From Bacteroidales bacterium UBA2714 (GTDB lineage: Bacteria > Bacteroidota > Bacteroidia > Bacteroidales > P3), in contig DEKU01000011.1 of the NCBI GenBank assembly GCA_002354035.1, forward strand, positions 1-44,344: a stretch of DNA of 44,344 bases. Direction: 5' to 3'. A program made the translations under genes and the position numbers. The notes under the pieces were generated by a model that was given only the letters and a program-made list of their open reading frames with translations, was not told the DNA's origin and ran no database searches. Of the stretch, positions 1 to 8,001 are shown piece after piece. Each line of letters starts with the position of its first letter. The stretch's first letter is position 1.

Positions 1-276
1 GGAGGTGCTGTCGTCGAAGGCCATGCGGATCAGGGCGCGGCAGGTGGCCGTCGGGAAGGAGTCGAGCGAGGGCCAATGGAGCGTGAACTCGTTGTCGACA
101 TCGAGGTAAGTGTCGCCGACAAAGGGGACGGTGTCGCGGGTGGTGAGTTCGAAGGTGCTGTGCCCGTGCAGGGTGTGGATGGGCAGCGGGGCGAGGGCTT
201 CGGGCTGGGGTTGGGGTTGGCGGCAGGCTGCAACGAGGAGTGTGGCCGCGATGAGGATGGGTGTGATTTTTTTCAT
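1..276 (-). CDS. Lipoprotein of unknown function, 3' part cut by the window edge
   Basis: Reading leftward from the ATG at 276-274, 92 codons run off the window with no stop. The start MKKITPILIAATLLVAAC is a lipoprotein signal peptide: basic start, hydrophobic core and a lipobox ending in Cys18. The mature part begins with a short Gln/Pro spacer (RQPQPQPEAL), as expected for a tethered envelope lipoprotein. The visible remainder has a TFELTTRDTVPF stretch and an LHWPSLDSFP stretch. This loosely recalls DUF3298-type Bacteroidetes lipoproteins, but that is a weak guess and no function can be assigned. It lies 34 bp downstream of the cupin gene on the same strand and is probably cotranscribed with it from the promoter near 672. 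Confidence 0.75.
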   Translation of the reverse strand, partial: MKKITPILIAATLLVAACRQPQPQPEALAPLPIHTLHGHSTFELTTRDTVPFVGDTYLDVDNEFTLHWPSLDSFPTATCRALIRMAFDDSTS

Positions 277-310
277 TATGCAGTGGATTTGAAGTTGTGT
301 GCGGTTGGGG

Positions 311-643
311 TTATTGTTCGGCCACGACGGCAAGATACACCAGCGGCTCGGAGGGCGAGGCGTTGATAAGGCTGTGGCTGTGGCCTTTGGGGCAGTAGTG
401 GCACTGGCCGGGGCCGAGCAGCTCATGGCCCTCGTCGTAGAGGCAGCGAGCCTGTCCGCTGACGATGAAGATGATTTCGCTGCTGGTGTCGTGGAGGTGG
501 TAGCCGATGGTGGAGCCGGGGTCGAGGCGGCCACGCATGATTTTGTTGGTTCCGTCGAAATAGGTGCGCATCTGGGCCACACCTTCGCCCCCTTTGAAGT
601 GGGGCTGCGGGTTTAATTCAATGTTTTCAAAATCGATAACCAT
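311..643 (-). CDS. Small single-domain cupin protein
   Basis: A 110-residue protein that is essentially one cupin barrel (Cupin_2 type). Cupin motif 1 is visible as YHLHDTSSE, giving the HxH(x4)E metal ligands, followed by the IVSG turn. Motif 2 is the PGQCHYCPKGHSHSL stretch, which supplies the last His. Family members bind a metal and act as isomerases, dioxygenases or sugar- and ligand-binding proteins, so no substrate can be named. There is no signal peptide, so it should be cytoplasmic. It is the first gene of a probable two-gene unit with the lipoprotein at 1-276. A clear -7 box lies 26 bp upstream of the start codon. Confidence 0.85.
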   Translation of the reverse strand: MVIDFENIELNPQPHFKGGEGVAQMRTYFDGTNKIMRGRLDPGSTIGYHLHDTSSEIIFIVSGQARCLYDEGHELLGPGQCHYCPKGHSHSLINASPSEPLVYLAVVAEQ

Positions 644-668
644 AGTTGGGAGCTTTTGATTCGGGTGG

Positions 669-676
669 CAAAGATA
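669..676 (-). promoter_or_regulatory. Bacteroidetes -7 promoter box for the cupin gene
   Basis: On the minus strand this reads TATCTTTG, a perfect match to the Bacteroidetes -7 consensus TAnnTTTG. It lies 26 bp before the cupin start codon. A poly-A tract precedes it; no clear TTTG -33 box is visible. Confidence 0.7.
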
Positions 677-738
677 CGGTTTTTTTCTGGTATGGAATAC
701 TTTTTTGCGCGGATGGCCGTTAATACGGTGAAATTGTA

Positions 739-1752
739 ATGAAAATGCTTTTAATAGACGAGAAAGAGACTTCGCTGCTTACGGCAGCCGCTATGGGCAA
801 GGGCACCCCCCCTGAGTTGCCGCCCGACGAGTTTGGCCAGAATCTGAAAGCCACCGATAGCATCACGCAGACCATTTCGGACAGCCTGAAGAACATGAAT
901 CTGTCCGATTTGAAGGATGTGGTGACGGGCGAGAACACGCTTGTGAAAGATGGTTTGAGGGCGTTGACGGAGATGACGGTGAGTTTTGTGCCCAAGCTTC
1001 TGATTGCCATCCTGATTTTGTGGGTGGGCATGAGGCTGGCCAAGCTGCTGCGCAAGGTGATAGTGCGGGGGTTGGACCGCCGCAATGCCGAGCCGTCGCT
1101 GAAGAGTTTCTTGGGGTCGCTGGTGGATGTGCTGCTGAAGGCCATGATTATCATCATGGCGATGGATGTGGTGGGGATTAAAGCCACGTCGTTCATTGCC
1201 TTGTTGGGTGCCATGGGCCTGGCCATCGGTATGGCGTTGCAGGGCACACTGCAAAACTTCGCCGGCGGGGTGATCATATTGCTGATGAAGCCTTTCAAGG
1301 TGGGAGACTATATAGAGTGTGGCAACTTTAAAGGCTATATACAGGAAATCAGGATTTTCCACACGGTGATGCGCCCGTTCAACGGCCGCACGATAGTGAT
1401 ACCGAACAGCGAGCTGTCGAACAAGAGCCTTATCAACCACACCAAGGAAGATATGATTCGGCTGGATGTGGTGGCCAGTGTTGCGTATGGGTCGGACTTG
1501 CAGAAGGCGCGCGAGGTGCTGATGCAGGTGATTAACGACGACCCGCTGGTGCTGCACGAGCCTAAGCCCCCGGTGGTGGCGGTGAGCGAGCTGGGGGAGA
1601 GTTCGGTGGACCTCTCGATGTGGATGTGGGTAAAGACCGACGACTACTGGACGGTGTGGATGCGCATCCGCGAGAATGTGTATAACGCCCTGCGTCGCAA
1701 CGATATCTCAATACCTTTCCCGCAGGTGGATGTTCACTTGTCGCATAATTGA
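739..1752 (+). CDS. MscS-family mechanosensitive ion channel
   Basis: This 337-residue protein is a small-conductance mechanosensitive channel, an inner-membrane valve that releases solutes on hypo-osmotic shock. After a soluble lead of about 75 residues come TM1 (about 81-99), TM2 (about 123-145) and the pore helix TM3 (about 150-186). TM3 carries the Gly/Ala-rich pattern GAMGLAIGMALQGTLQNFAG that packs the pore in MscS. The conserved PFKVGDYIE sequence follows and opens the beta domain, with IPNSELSNKSLINH further on. The C-terminal alpha-beta part runs to the end. The first ATG at 739 is taken as start; the ATG at 793 is possible. The DUF4105 gene follows after 16 bp, so the two are probably one transcript. 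Confidence 0.93.
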   Translation: MKMLLIDEKETSLLTAAAMGKGTPPELPPDEFGQNLKATDSITQTISDSLKNMNLSDLKDVVTGENTLVKDGLRALTEMTVSFVPKLLIAILILWVGMRLAKLLRKVIVRGLDRRNAEPSLKSFLGSLVDVLLKAMIIIMAMDVVGIKATSFIALLGAMGLAIGMALQGTLQNFAGGVIILLMKPFKVGDYIECGNFKGYIQEIRIFHTVMRPFNGRTIVIPNSELSNKSLINHTKEDMIRLDVVASVAYGSDLQKAREVLMQVINDDPLVLHEPKPPVVAVSELGESSVDLSMWMWVKTDDYWTVWMRIRENVYNALRRNDISIPFPQVDVHLSHN

Positions 1753-1768
1753 TGTTTAAGTTTGAGGA

Positions 1769-2959
1769 ATGACTATGATGAAGAAGTTTTTGTGGGTGGC
1801 GCTGGCTGTGGTGCTGCCCTGGATGGCAGGGGCTGAGGACCAGGCGGAGCGTCCGCTGTCGGATTCGGCCTATGCCAGTGTGCTGACCTGCGGGGCCGGC
1901 GATGAGTTCTATACGGCTTTTGGCCATTCGGCCATAAGGGTGTGCGACCCTGCCAGGGGGCTGGATATGGTGTATAATTACGGCACCTTCGATTTCGACG
2001 CGCCCCATTTCTATTGGTCGTTTGCCCGCGGCAAGCTCAACTACTGCTTGAGCCGCTACCCTTTTGAATCTTTCATGGAGGAGTATTTCTTTGAGCAGCG
2101 CGCGGTGTGGGAGCAGCGGCTCAGGCTTTCGGCACAGGAGGTGAATAACCTCTACTTGATGCTGGAGACGAACTACCTGCCTGAGTATCGCTACTATATG
2201 TATGACTTTTTCCGCGACAACTGTGCCACGCGGGTGCGCGACATGGTGGATGCCAGTTTGGGTCACGACCGGCTGAGCCCCGAGCGGCGCGAGGACACGA
2301 ACATGAGTTACCGCGACATTCTCTACCAGTCGACGGAGGGGACGCTGCTATGGTGGCGCTTAGCTATCGACATGGCTTTAGGTGTGCGCTGCGATCAGCG
2401 ATGCAGCAACTATGAGTATATGTTCTCGCCTTTGATGATGATGGGGCAGTTCGACACGCTGACGCGGGCCGAGAGCCACGAGCGTGTGGCCGAGCCGACG
2501 GTGCAGCTGCTGCAAGACACCCGGAAGGCGGCAGCCCGCAGTGTGTCGCCCACGCTGGTGTTTTGGATTGCATTCCTGGCTGTGCTGGCGCTGACTTTTG
2601 CCGAATGGCGCAAAGGGTGGAATCTGCGCTGGATGGACCGTGTGCTGTTCACCGTTGTGTCGCTGCTGTCGGTGCTTGCGCTGTTTTTGTGGTTCGGCAC
2701 CGACCACTATTGCACAAAGCTGAATCTTAATGTGCTGTGGGCCTCGCCTTTGTTTATCTATTTTGCCATCCGCGCCGAGAAGAGCAACCGGTGGGTGGTG
2801 ATGGTGCAGGTTGTGATGCTGCTTTATGCTATGGTGATGACGTTGGCGCCTTTGCCCCAGCGGCTCAACGCGGCGTTGCTGCCCGTGGGGCTGATATTGC
2901 TGATCCGCCTGTTGTCGCAGTTGCGCCGTGGGAGCGGGAAGGCTGTACGTGCTGAATGA
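1769..2959 (+). CDS. DUF4105 (Lnb N-terminal periplasmic domain) membrane protein
   Basis: A 396-residue protein with a signal peptide (MMKKFLWVALAVVLPWMAGA). The N-terminal half matches the Bacteroidetes DUF4105 pattern: LTCGAGDEFYTAFGHSAIRV, then VYNYGTFDF, and FRDNCATRVRDMV. DUF4105 is named from the N-terminal region of lacto-N-biosidase accessory proteins and is cysteine-peptidase-like in appearance, with an FGH and a DNC motif; its biochemical role is not established. From about residue 260 there are four or five membrane helices, so the N-terminal domain should face the periplasm. The start could be 1769, 1775 or 1778; all give the same signal peptide. It ends 30 bp from the convergent DUF4421 gene, with no terminator visible between them. 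Confidence 0.88.
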   Translation: MTMMKKFLWVALAVVLPWMAGAEDQAERPLSDSAYASVLTCGAGDEFYTAFGHSAIRVCDPARGLDMVYNYGTFDFDAPHFYWSFARGKLNYCLSRYPFESFMEEYFFEQRAVWEQRLRLSAQEVNNLYLMLETNYLPEYRYYMYDFFRDNCATRVRDMVDASLGHDRLSPERREDTNMSYRDILYQSTEGTLLWWRLAIDMALGVRCDQRCSNYEYMFSPLMMMGQFDTLTRAESHERVAEPTVQLLQDTRKAAARSVSPTLVFWIAFLAVLALTFAEWRKGWNLRWMDRVLFTVVSLLSVLALFLWFGTDHYCTKLNLNVLWASPLFIYFAIRAEKSNRWVVMVQVVMLLYAMVMTLAPLPQRLNAALLPVGLILLIRLLSQLRRGSGKAVRAE

Positions 2960-2989
2960 CCGTCGTTGGGTGGGGGAGAACCGAGGCAG

Positions 2990-4141
2990 TTAAAACCTGT
3001 AAGCCCCGTAAATCATAGAGATGGCATCGAAGTTGGTGAGCTTGATGCCGTCGCGGTAGCCACCCCAGTAGTTGGAGACGGTGCATGTGGCCCCGGCCAC
3101 CCAGCGGGTGCTGATGTTCCAGAAGGCGGCCACCCGGGCTATGGCGGCCAGCGAGACCCGTTGAGCGGCGGCGTTCAACTTCAGTTCGGAGGCTTTTTGC
3201 TCGTAGCGCTGGCGGTATTGTTCGGGCCAGTCGGAAAGGTCGCCGTGGGGGGTGATGTCGATTGAATTGTAGAAGGACCACCGCACCATGGGGAGCAGCG
3301 AGGCGTGGAGCATCCATCTGCCATCTTTCCATACTTTGTTGTAGGCATAGCCGATACCGGCCAGCATGTTGTGGCTCAGAAAATGAAGGGTGTCGGCATA
3401 GTAGGGATGGGAGATGTTCATCTGTTTGAAGAATTCGTCGTCGTAGCCCGTGTAGAGTGCTGTGTAGGTGAGGCCGGCAATCAAGCTCCCGGCACTGCGT
3501 CGCTGCCAGGTGGTTTGCGAGAGGGCGGAGGCGTAGGAGAATTTGCGGGCGTTGAAGACAAAATAGGTGTTCAGTTTCAGCAGTAGCATTTCGGGTCCCA
3601 TCAACCCTCGGAGCGTCCCGTCCAGAGGGGTGTTGACATCAGGGGTCTCCCATTTAATGCGGCTGTGGAGGTTTTTGTAGTTGTCCAGCTTGATGTCGAA
3701 ACCGAACACGCGTCCGTAGGAGGAGAAGTCGAAGTAGAAGTTGGACTTGTTGCTGAGCCGAGGGCCGAAACTGATGCCCCAGCCCGTGTAGTAGATGCCG
3801 GCGGAGAGTTTGGACGAGAGGCCAGTGGTGTTGTAGACATCAAAATAGCTGCCGTCGGTGAGGTCGGGCAGGTGCATGTCGACATTGGTCAGGGCCATGT
3901 AGCCATAGAGTCCGGCCACCCAGGGGAGACCTTTGGGATAGCCCACATAGCCGGGTTCGTAGCCGCTGAGCTGGGCCTTGTCGCGCCAACGGCTGAACCA
4001 GTTCCAGGCGCGGACGAGGGCGGAGGGTTTGCGCACAGGCGTGGCGGCGACGCTGTCGAGACGCTGAATGGGAGCAGGCTCTTGCCCCATAACAGAGAGG
4101 AAGAACGTGAATGACAGCAATATTGACAGTGTGAGGCGTTT
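2990..4141 (-). CDS. DUF4421-family outer-membrane beta-barrel protein
   Basis: A 383-residue exported protein starting MKRLTLSILLSFTFFLSVMGQ, a signal peptide cleaved near Gln21. The body alternates aromatic and polar residues and has repeated YxxY and GISFGPRLSNKSNFYFDFS-like strands. It ends in IYGAYRF, with the terminal Phe typical of barrel proteins. It resembles the Bacteroidetes family DUF4421, whose function is unknown. An in-frame ATG eight codons upstream (4165) is rejected, because a -7 box at 4155-4162 would lie inside that extension. It is transcribed divergently from the transglutaminase-like gene, and the short intergenic region holds both promoters. Confidence 0.82.
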   Translation of the reverse strand, partial: KRLTLSILLSFTFFLSVMGQEPAPIQRLDSVAATPVRKPSALVRAWNWFSRWRDKAQLSGYEPGYVGYPKGLPWVAGLYGYMALTNVDMHLPDLTDGSYFDVYNTTGLSSKLSAGIYYTGWGISFGPRLSNKSNFYFDFSSYGRVFGFDIKLDNYKNLHSRIKWETPDVNTPLDGTLRGLMGPEMLLLKLNTYFVFNARKFSYASALSQTTWQRRSAGSLIAGLTYTALYTGYDDEFFKQMNISHPYYADTLHFLSHNMLAGIGYAYNKVWKDGRWMLHASLLPMVRWSFYNSIDITPHGDLSDWPEQYRQRYEQKASELKLNAAAQRVSLAAIARVAAFWNISTRWVAGATCTVSNYWGGYRDGIKLTNFDAISMIYGAYRF

Positions 4142-4154
4142 CATAACCACGATG

Positions 4155-4162
4155 CAAAAATA
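4155..4162 (-). promoter_or_regulatory. Possible -7 box for the DUF4421 gene
   Basis: The minus strand reads TATTTTTG, matching TAnnTTTG, 13 bp before the chosen start at 4141. This implies a very short leader. It also argues against the longer open frame beginning at 4165. Confidence 0.5.
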
Positions 4163-4214
4163 CATTTTTTTATTTTAATATGCACTAAGGACTCCCCATT
4201 CCACAAAAAAAGTG

Positions 4215-4222
4215 TATCTTTG
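4215..4222 (+). promoter_or_regulatory. -7 promoter box for the transglutaminase-like gene
   Basis: TATCTTTG directly preceded by an A-tract and GTG, 33 bp before the ATG at 4256. This fits the Bacteroidetes -7 consensus; no convincing TTTG is seen 19-21 bp upstream. Confidence 0.7.
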
Positions 4223-4255
4223 CACTTTCAAAATAGAGCGAAAATATCATTCAAC

Positions 4256-6166
4256 ATGAAGCACAAAAGCCTACTCATTTCAGCAGTGTTGACCGCTTTG
4301 GCCCTGCCTTTGGCGGCTCAGCACAAAACAGTCCTTTACGACAGCACATCGGTGGTGATGGAGCAGTCGGGTCTGTCACATGTTATCAATCATCAGCGAG
4401 TGCGTGCCAACGACTTTGCCGGGTGTAAGGATCTTGCCACGGTCAAAATCGACTATGACCCCCTTTCGGCCTACGTGGAGTTCCGTCAGGTGTTGCTGCA
4501 CCACAGCGATGGCACCACCGAGGATGTGTTGCTGCGCGTGTATGACTATGTGGCACCCGCACGGCTCATTTACTGGGGCGCAAGCCAGAAGATGGTGCAG
4601 ATTGGCCACCTCGACCCAGGCGATGAGGTGGAGACGGTGACCTACCGCAAGGGGTTCACGTATGCTCTTTTGGGCCAGGACGATGACGAGAAGTATATTC
4701 CCCCTATGCGTGGACATTTCTACGACATAGTGCCTTTCTGGAGCACTGTCCCCGTCGGCAAGAAAGTGTATCAGGTGTCTGTGCCGACCGAAAAGAATCT
4801 GCGTTTCGAACTGTACAACTGCTATGCAGAACCCGGCTGCGGAGTCAGGATTGACACCGCCATACAGGACGACCGCACGGTCTATACCTTCACGAAAGAC
4901 GACATCGTGCCCCTGAAGCCCGAACCCCACACTTTGGCCAACAATGACATACAGCCCAAACTACTGCTCAGCACCAGTCCCGACTGGCAGGCCAAGTCGA
5001 TGTGGTTCTATGGTGTGAACGAGGATTACGGCAGTTTTGTCCCCACCCCGGAGGTGCAAGCCAAGGTCAACGAACTGCTCCGTACCGCCAAAAGCGAGCA
5101 GGACAGCATAGCCATTCTCACCCACTGGGTGGCGGACAATATCCGTTATGCCGGCATCAGTATGGGGCAAGGCGAAGGCTATACGCTCCATAATGCAGAG
5201 ATGAATTTCACCGACCGCTGCGGAGTGTGTAAAGACAAGGCAGGGATGCTGGTCACTATGCTCCGGGCCGCTGGATTCAACGCCTATGCGGCAATGACCA
5301 TGGCGCACGAAAGGATTGACCGGATACCGGCCGACCAGTTCAACCATAGTGTGTGTGCCGTTCAGCACCGCGACGGGACCTTCGAAATGCTCGACCCCAC
5401 GTGGGTGCCCAATGTCCGCGAGCTGTGGTCCAGCGCCGAACAGCAGCAGGGCTATCTGATTGGCCTGCCCCAAGGCGCGGACCTGGCCTATACCCCCCTC
5501 TCTGCTCCGGAAAACCATTATGTGCGCATCAATGCCAACACCCGTATCGCGCAGGATGGCACACTCGACGGCACCATCTCCATCACTGCCGAAGGCCAGA
5601 GCGATGCCGCCGTGCGGCGCATCTTCAACAGCCGCACAGCCGAGTGGATGCGCAACATGGAGCTGGAACTGCTCAAGATAGCACCCGCTGCGCGCATCAC
5701 CAAAATACAGCACACGGATAACGACCGCTACCTCGATCAGCCCGTCACCATCACCTATCACTTCTCCATTCCCCACTATGCAGTGCTCGACAAGAACACG
5801 CTGGTCTTCACCCCGCTCTCAGCCCGCAACTTCTTCAGTCGCGCCATGAGCCACCTCAGTTTTGACGTGACCCCCGAAACACGCACACAGCCTTTTGCCG
5901 ATGCCTGTTCGCGACTGGTTGAGATCAAGGAGACCGTCACCCTCCCGGCCGAATACAAGCGCCTGCATTTCCCCTTCGTGAACGGCGTGGCCAACCCCGC
6001 TGCCAGCTTCGGCTGTCAGTACTGGATGGAAGGTAACACCCTCACCTTTGCCGAGAGCGCCCTGTTGGGCAAGCGGGTCTATGATGTCAACGATTGGCCC
6101 TTCTTCCGCCAGACCGTGGCCAACCAAAAGAAACTGGCCCAGACACCTGTAATCCTCACAAAATAA
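4256..6166 (+). CDS. Exported DUF3857/transglutaminase-domain protein with intact catalytic triad
   Basis: The 636-residue product starts MKHKSLLISAVLTALALPLAAQ, a clear signal peptide; the open frame extends 12 codons further upstream, but the -7 box at 4215-4222 lies there, so 4256 is the start. The N-terminal part is DUF3857-like. The central transglutaminase-like core shows a full Cys-His-Asp triad: Cys325 in CGVCKDKAGML, His364 in FNHSVCAV, and Asp380 in MLDPTW. The C-terminal part, beta-rich, resembles DUF3858. Such proteins are periplasmic or surface proteins that may cleave or crosslink peptides; the substrate is unknown. A paralogue that lost the triad follows after 28 bp and is probably in the same operon. 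Confidence 0.9.
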   Translation: MKHKSLLISAVLTALALPLAAQHKTVLYDSTSVVMEQSGLSHVINHQRVRANDFAGCKDLATVKIDYDPLSAYVEFRQVLLHHSDGTTEDVLLRVYDYVAPARLIYWGASQKMVQIGHLDPGDEVETVTYRKGFTYALLGQDDDEKYIPPMRGHFYDIVPFWSTVPVGKKVYQVSVPTEKNLRFELYNCYAEPGCGVRIDTAIQDDRTVYTFTKDDIVPLKPEPHTLANNDIQPKLLLSTSPDWQAKSMWFYGVNEDYGSFVPTPEVQAKVNELLRTAKSEQDSIAILTHWVADNIRYAGISMGQGEGYTLHNAEMNFTDRCGVCKDKAGMLVTMLRAAGFNAYAAMTMAHERIDRIPADQFNHSVCAVQHRDGTFEMLDPTWVPNVRELWSSAEQQQGYLIGLPQGADLAYTPLSAPENHYVRINANTRIAQDGTLDGTISITAEGQSDAAVRRIFNSRTAEWMRNMELELLKIAPAARITKIQHTDNDRYLDQPVTITYHFSIPHYAVLDKNTLVFTPLSARNFFSRAMSHLSFDVTPETRTQPFADACSRLVEIKETVTLPAEYKRLHFPFVNGVANPAASFGCQYWMEGNTLTFAESALLGKRVYDVNDWPFFRQTVANQKKLAQTPVILTK

Positions 6167-6194
6167 AGTAATGATTAAATAAAGAGAGCTTCTT

Positions 6195-7604
6195 ATGAAA
6201 AAAATAGTTCTTTCCGCCATAATGCTGCTCACGGTCGCAGCGTCCTTTGGACAGACCCGTCAGCCCGATGCCGAGTATAATCTTATCCGTCGTAGCTACA
6301 GAACCATCGGCGACAGCGTGATGGAATTGCGTTTCCGCAAGGAAATAGTGCTGCTGCGCAACCGCGCCATCACTGCCTATGCCGACAAAGGCGAGACCTT
6401 CATCACCTATAACCCCGACTTCGAAAGTCTCACCATCAATGAGTGCTACACCGTCCGCCCTGACGGCACGAAGGTGAACACCCCTGCCAACGCTTTCATC
6501 AAGCAGCTGCCCTCGGAGTGTGTCAACTGCGGCCGCCTCAACCATATCACCGAGATGGCCATCGTGCACACGGCGCTGGAGTATAACTGCACCATCGTGC
6601 TTGACTACACCCTCCGCCGCCGTTCCTCATTCTTGGTTGAGCGTTTCAACCTCAATCAGGACTGCCCTGTGAAACGGTTCGAAGTCCGCTATGCCGATGG
6701 GCACACCGAGGTTCACAACAACCTTGCCCAGACTGTCAATGACCCCTATATGCCTGCCCAGAAGGCCTATGATGTCGAGTTCCAGCTTGGCCAGAAACCC
6801 GTCTACACCGCCGAGCAATCCCTGCCCCAGGCTGCCACCTTGCTCGCCTCGCTGCAAAGCTCCAGCAGTAAGGAATACGCCGCCGCCATCCGCGACTGGG
6901 TGGTGGACTACGTGACCCTCAATCCCGTTGACCCGGCACGGGTAGACTATGCCATGACTCCCGCCGCTCAGGTGTTCTCCTCCAACTGCGGCACCGCTAT
7001 CGACAAGACCGGTCTGCTGGCCGCGCTCCTCAACCAAGCCGGTTTCCGTGCCACCATCGTGGACAACAGCCTGAATGTCTTCGGCGACCGTCCCCTACAG
7101 GTGGAGGTGGTAGTCGAAGGGCTGACTTATCGTCTTTCCGCCACCGACAAAGCCCCGCTCCTCACCGAGAGGGAGCAGGCGGATGCCGCCGCCGTGGCCT
7201 CGGCCCCCATCTATGTGGACCGCACCATCGAGTGGAAGCCCGACACCATTGTAGACAACTATGTCCGCATAGACCTTCCTGTTGAGCAAGGCGGCATAAA
7301 GATAGACCCCGCCCGCCTCAACGCCTCCCGCACTTCCGACCTCCAGACCCGAGCCACCACAGAGTTCTACCACTACACAATGGAACTCCCCAAAGGGGCT
7401 AAACTCATAGGCGGCGATGTCAACATCGAGTATAACCGCAATGTGGGCAGCATCAGCATTATCGTCAAGCAAAAAGGCCGCCGTCTGCTCGTCACCCGCA
7501 GTCTGCGGCTGCGCAAGGCCCTCATCACCCGTGCCGACTATTCCGACTTCCGTCAGCTGATGATAGACTGGAATGGCCATCGCCAACTCTTCTTCAGCCT
7601 ATGA
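6195..7604 (+). CDS. Exported DUF3857/transglutaminase-like protein without the catalytic triad
   Basis: A 469-residue paralogue of the preceding protein, with signal peptide MKKIVLSAIMLLTVAASFGQ and the same DUF3857-then-transglutaminase order. The core aligns at NCGTAIDKTGLLAALLNQAG against RCGVCKDKAGMLVTMLRAAG of the neighbour. Cys265 matches the first, non-catalytic Cys, while the catalytic position is Ala268. The His and Asp positions also appear lost: the FNHSV and LDPTW stretches are replaced by DRPLQVEV and SATDKA. It is shorter at the C terminus. The likely role is non-enzymatic (binding, or partner of the active copy), which is inference. Its stop codon overlaps the start of a 28-residue membrane peptide. 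Confidence 0.88.
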   Translation: MKKIVLSAIMLLTVAASFGQTRQPDAEYNLIRRSYRTIGDSVMELRFRKEIVLLRNRAITAYADKGETFITYNPDFESLTINECYTVRPDGTKVNTPANAFIKQLPSECVNCGRLNHITEMAIVHTALEYNCTIVLDYTLRRRSSFLVERFNLNQDCPVKRFEVRYADGHTEVHNNLAQTVNDPYMPAQKAYDVEFQLGQKPVYTAEQSLPQAATLLASLQSSSSKEYAAAIRDWVVDYVTLNPVDPARVDYAMTPAAQVFSSNCGTAIDKTGLLAALLNQAGFRATIVDNSLNVFGDRPLQVEVVVEGLTYRLSATDKAPLLTEREQADAAAVASAPIYVDRTIEWKPDTIVDNYVRIDLPVEQGGIKIDPARLNASRTSDLQTRATTEFYHYTMELPKGAKLIGGDVNIEYNRNVGSISIIVKQKGRRLLVTRSLRLRKALITRADYSDFRQLMIDWNGHRQLFFSL

Positions 7605-7687
7605 GCGGCGCGCTGTGGGCACTCATCTGTGCCGCCCTTTGGACAGCCGGTATGCTCTATTTCGACACTCGTAAGAAAAAGAAATAG
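7601..7687 (+). CDS. 28-residue single-span membrane peptide, ATGA-coupled
   Basis: ATG at 7601-7603 overlaps the TGA of the upstream gene (7602-7604) as ATGA, the classic arrangement for translational coupling. The frame ends with TAG at 7685-7687. The product is about 20 hydrophobic residues (ALWALICAALWTAGMLYF) followed by DTRKKKK, so it should be one membrane helix with a positively charged cytoplasmic tail. A strong terminator hairpin begins 12 bp after the stop, placing the peptide as last gene of the transglutaminase-like unit. I know no named family. Short length means chance cannot be excluded, but overlap, composition and terminator agree. Confidence 0.6.
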   Translation: MSGALWALICAALWTAGMLYFDTRKKKK

Positions 7688-7698
7688 AATCAACATGT

Positions 7699-7749
7699 AG
7701 GTCTTCCACTGTACAGCACCTGTACAAAAGTGGAAGACCTTTCCTTTTG
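7699..7749 (+). terminator. Nested-hairpin terminator
   Basis: A perfect 12-bp stem AGGTCTTCCACT (7699-7710) pairs with 7729-7740. Inside it, GTACAG (7711-7716) pairs with CTGTAC (7720-7725) around a CAC loop, with an AAA bulge between the stems. TTCCTTTT follows. It should end the transcript of the two transglutaminase-like genes and the small peptide. Confidence 0.8.
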
Positions 7750-7886
7750 CCTCCCTGTCCGCCGGGTTCTTAGTCTGGTGTTGGCTCCTATTTTGTTCCC
7801 CCACTTTTCCGTCTCATCACCAGCGACGGGCTTTCTTTTTTTCCCCTTTCTGAGAAGAAAAAAAGTGTCAGGTGGCTTTTTTTTCG

Positions 7887-7894
7887 TATCTTTG
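7887..7894 (+). promoter_or_regulatory. -7 promoter box for the MFS transporter
   Basis: TATCTTTG preceded by a T-tract. It lies 107 bp before the ATG at 8002, implying a leader of roughly 100 nt. Confidence 0.6.
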
Positions 7895-8001
7895 CAGCGC
7901 AAAATTGCCAAGGCCTACCGACGATAGTGTTGTGGACTGATGGCGATTAGGCGGCTTGGTAGAGCCGACAACTCCCCCGATTTTATTTAATACTTACCGC
8001 T

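Larger units (their letters stand above)
7688..8001. other. Intergenic region: terminator plus MFS promoter
   Basis: 314 bp without a supported gene. It holds the nested terminator at 7699-7749 and a -7 box at 7887-7894. Between and after these I see only pyrimidine-rich sequence and a GC-rich leader of about 100 bp before the MFS start codon. The short open frames here look like shadows. Confidence 0.6.

Noticed and set aside
7601..7604. Frameshift joining the pseudo-transglutaminase to the small peptide
   Set aside because: The upstream protein ends normally and the small frame begins with its own ATG and a membrane helix, so an ATGA overlap is the simpler reading.
7927..8001. tRNA-like sequence with GGCTTGGTAGAGCCG before the MFS gene
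   Set aside because: No acceptor stem, anticodon arm or T-arm can be formed around it.
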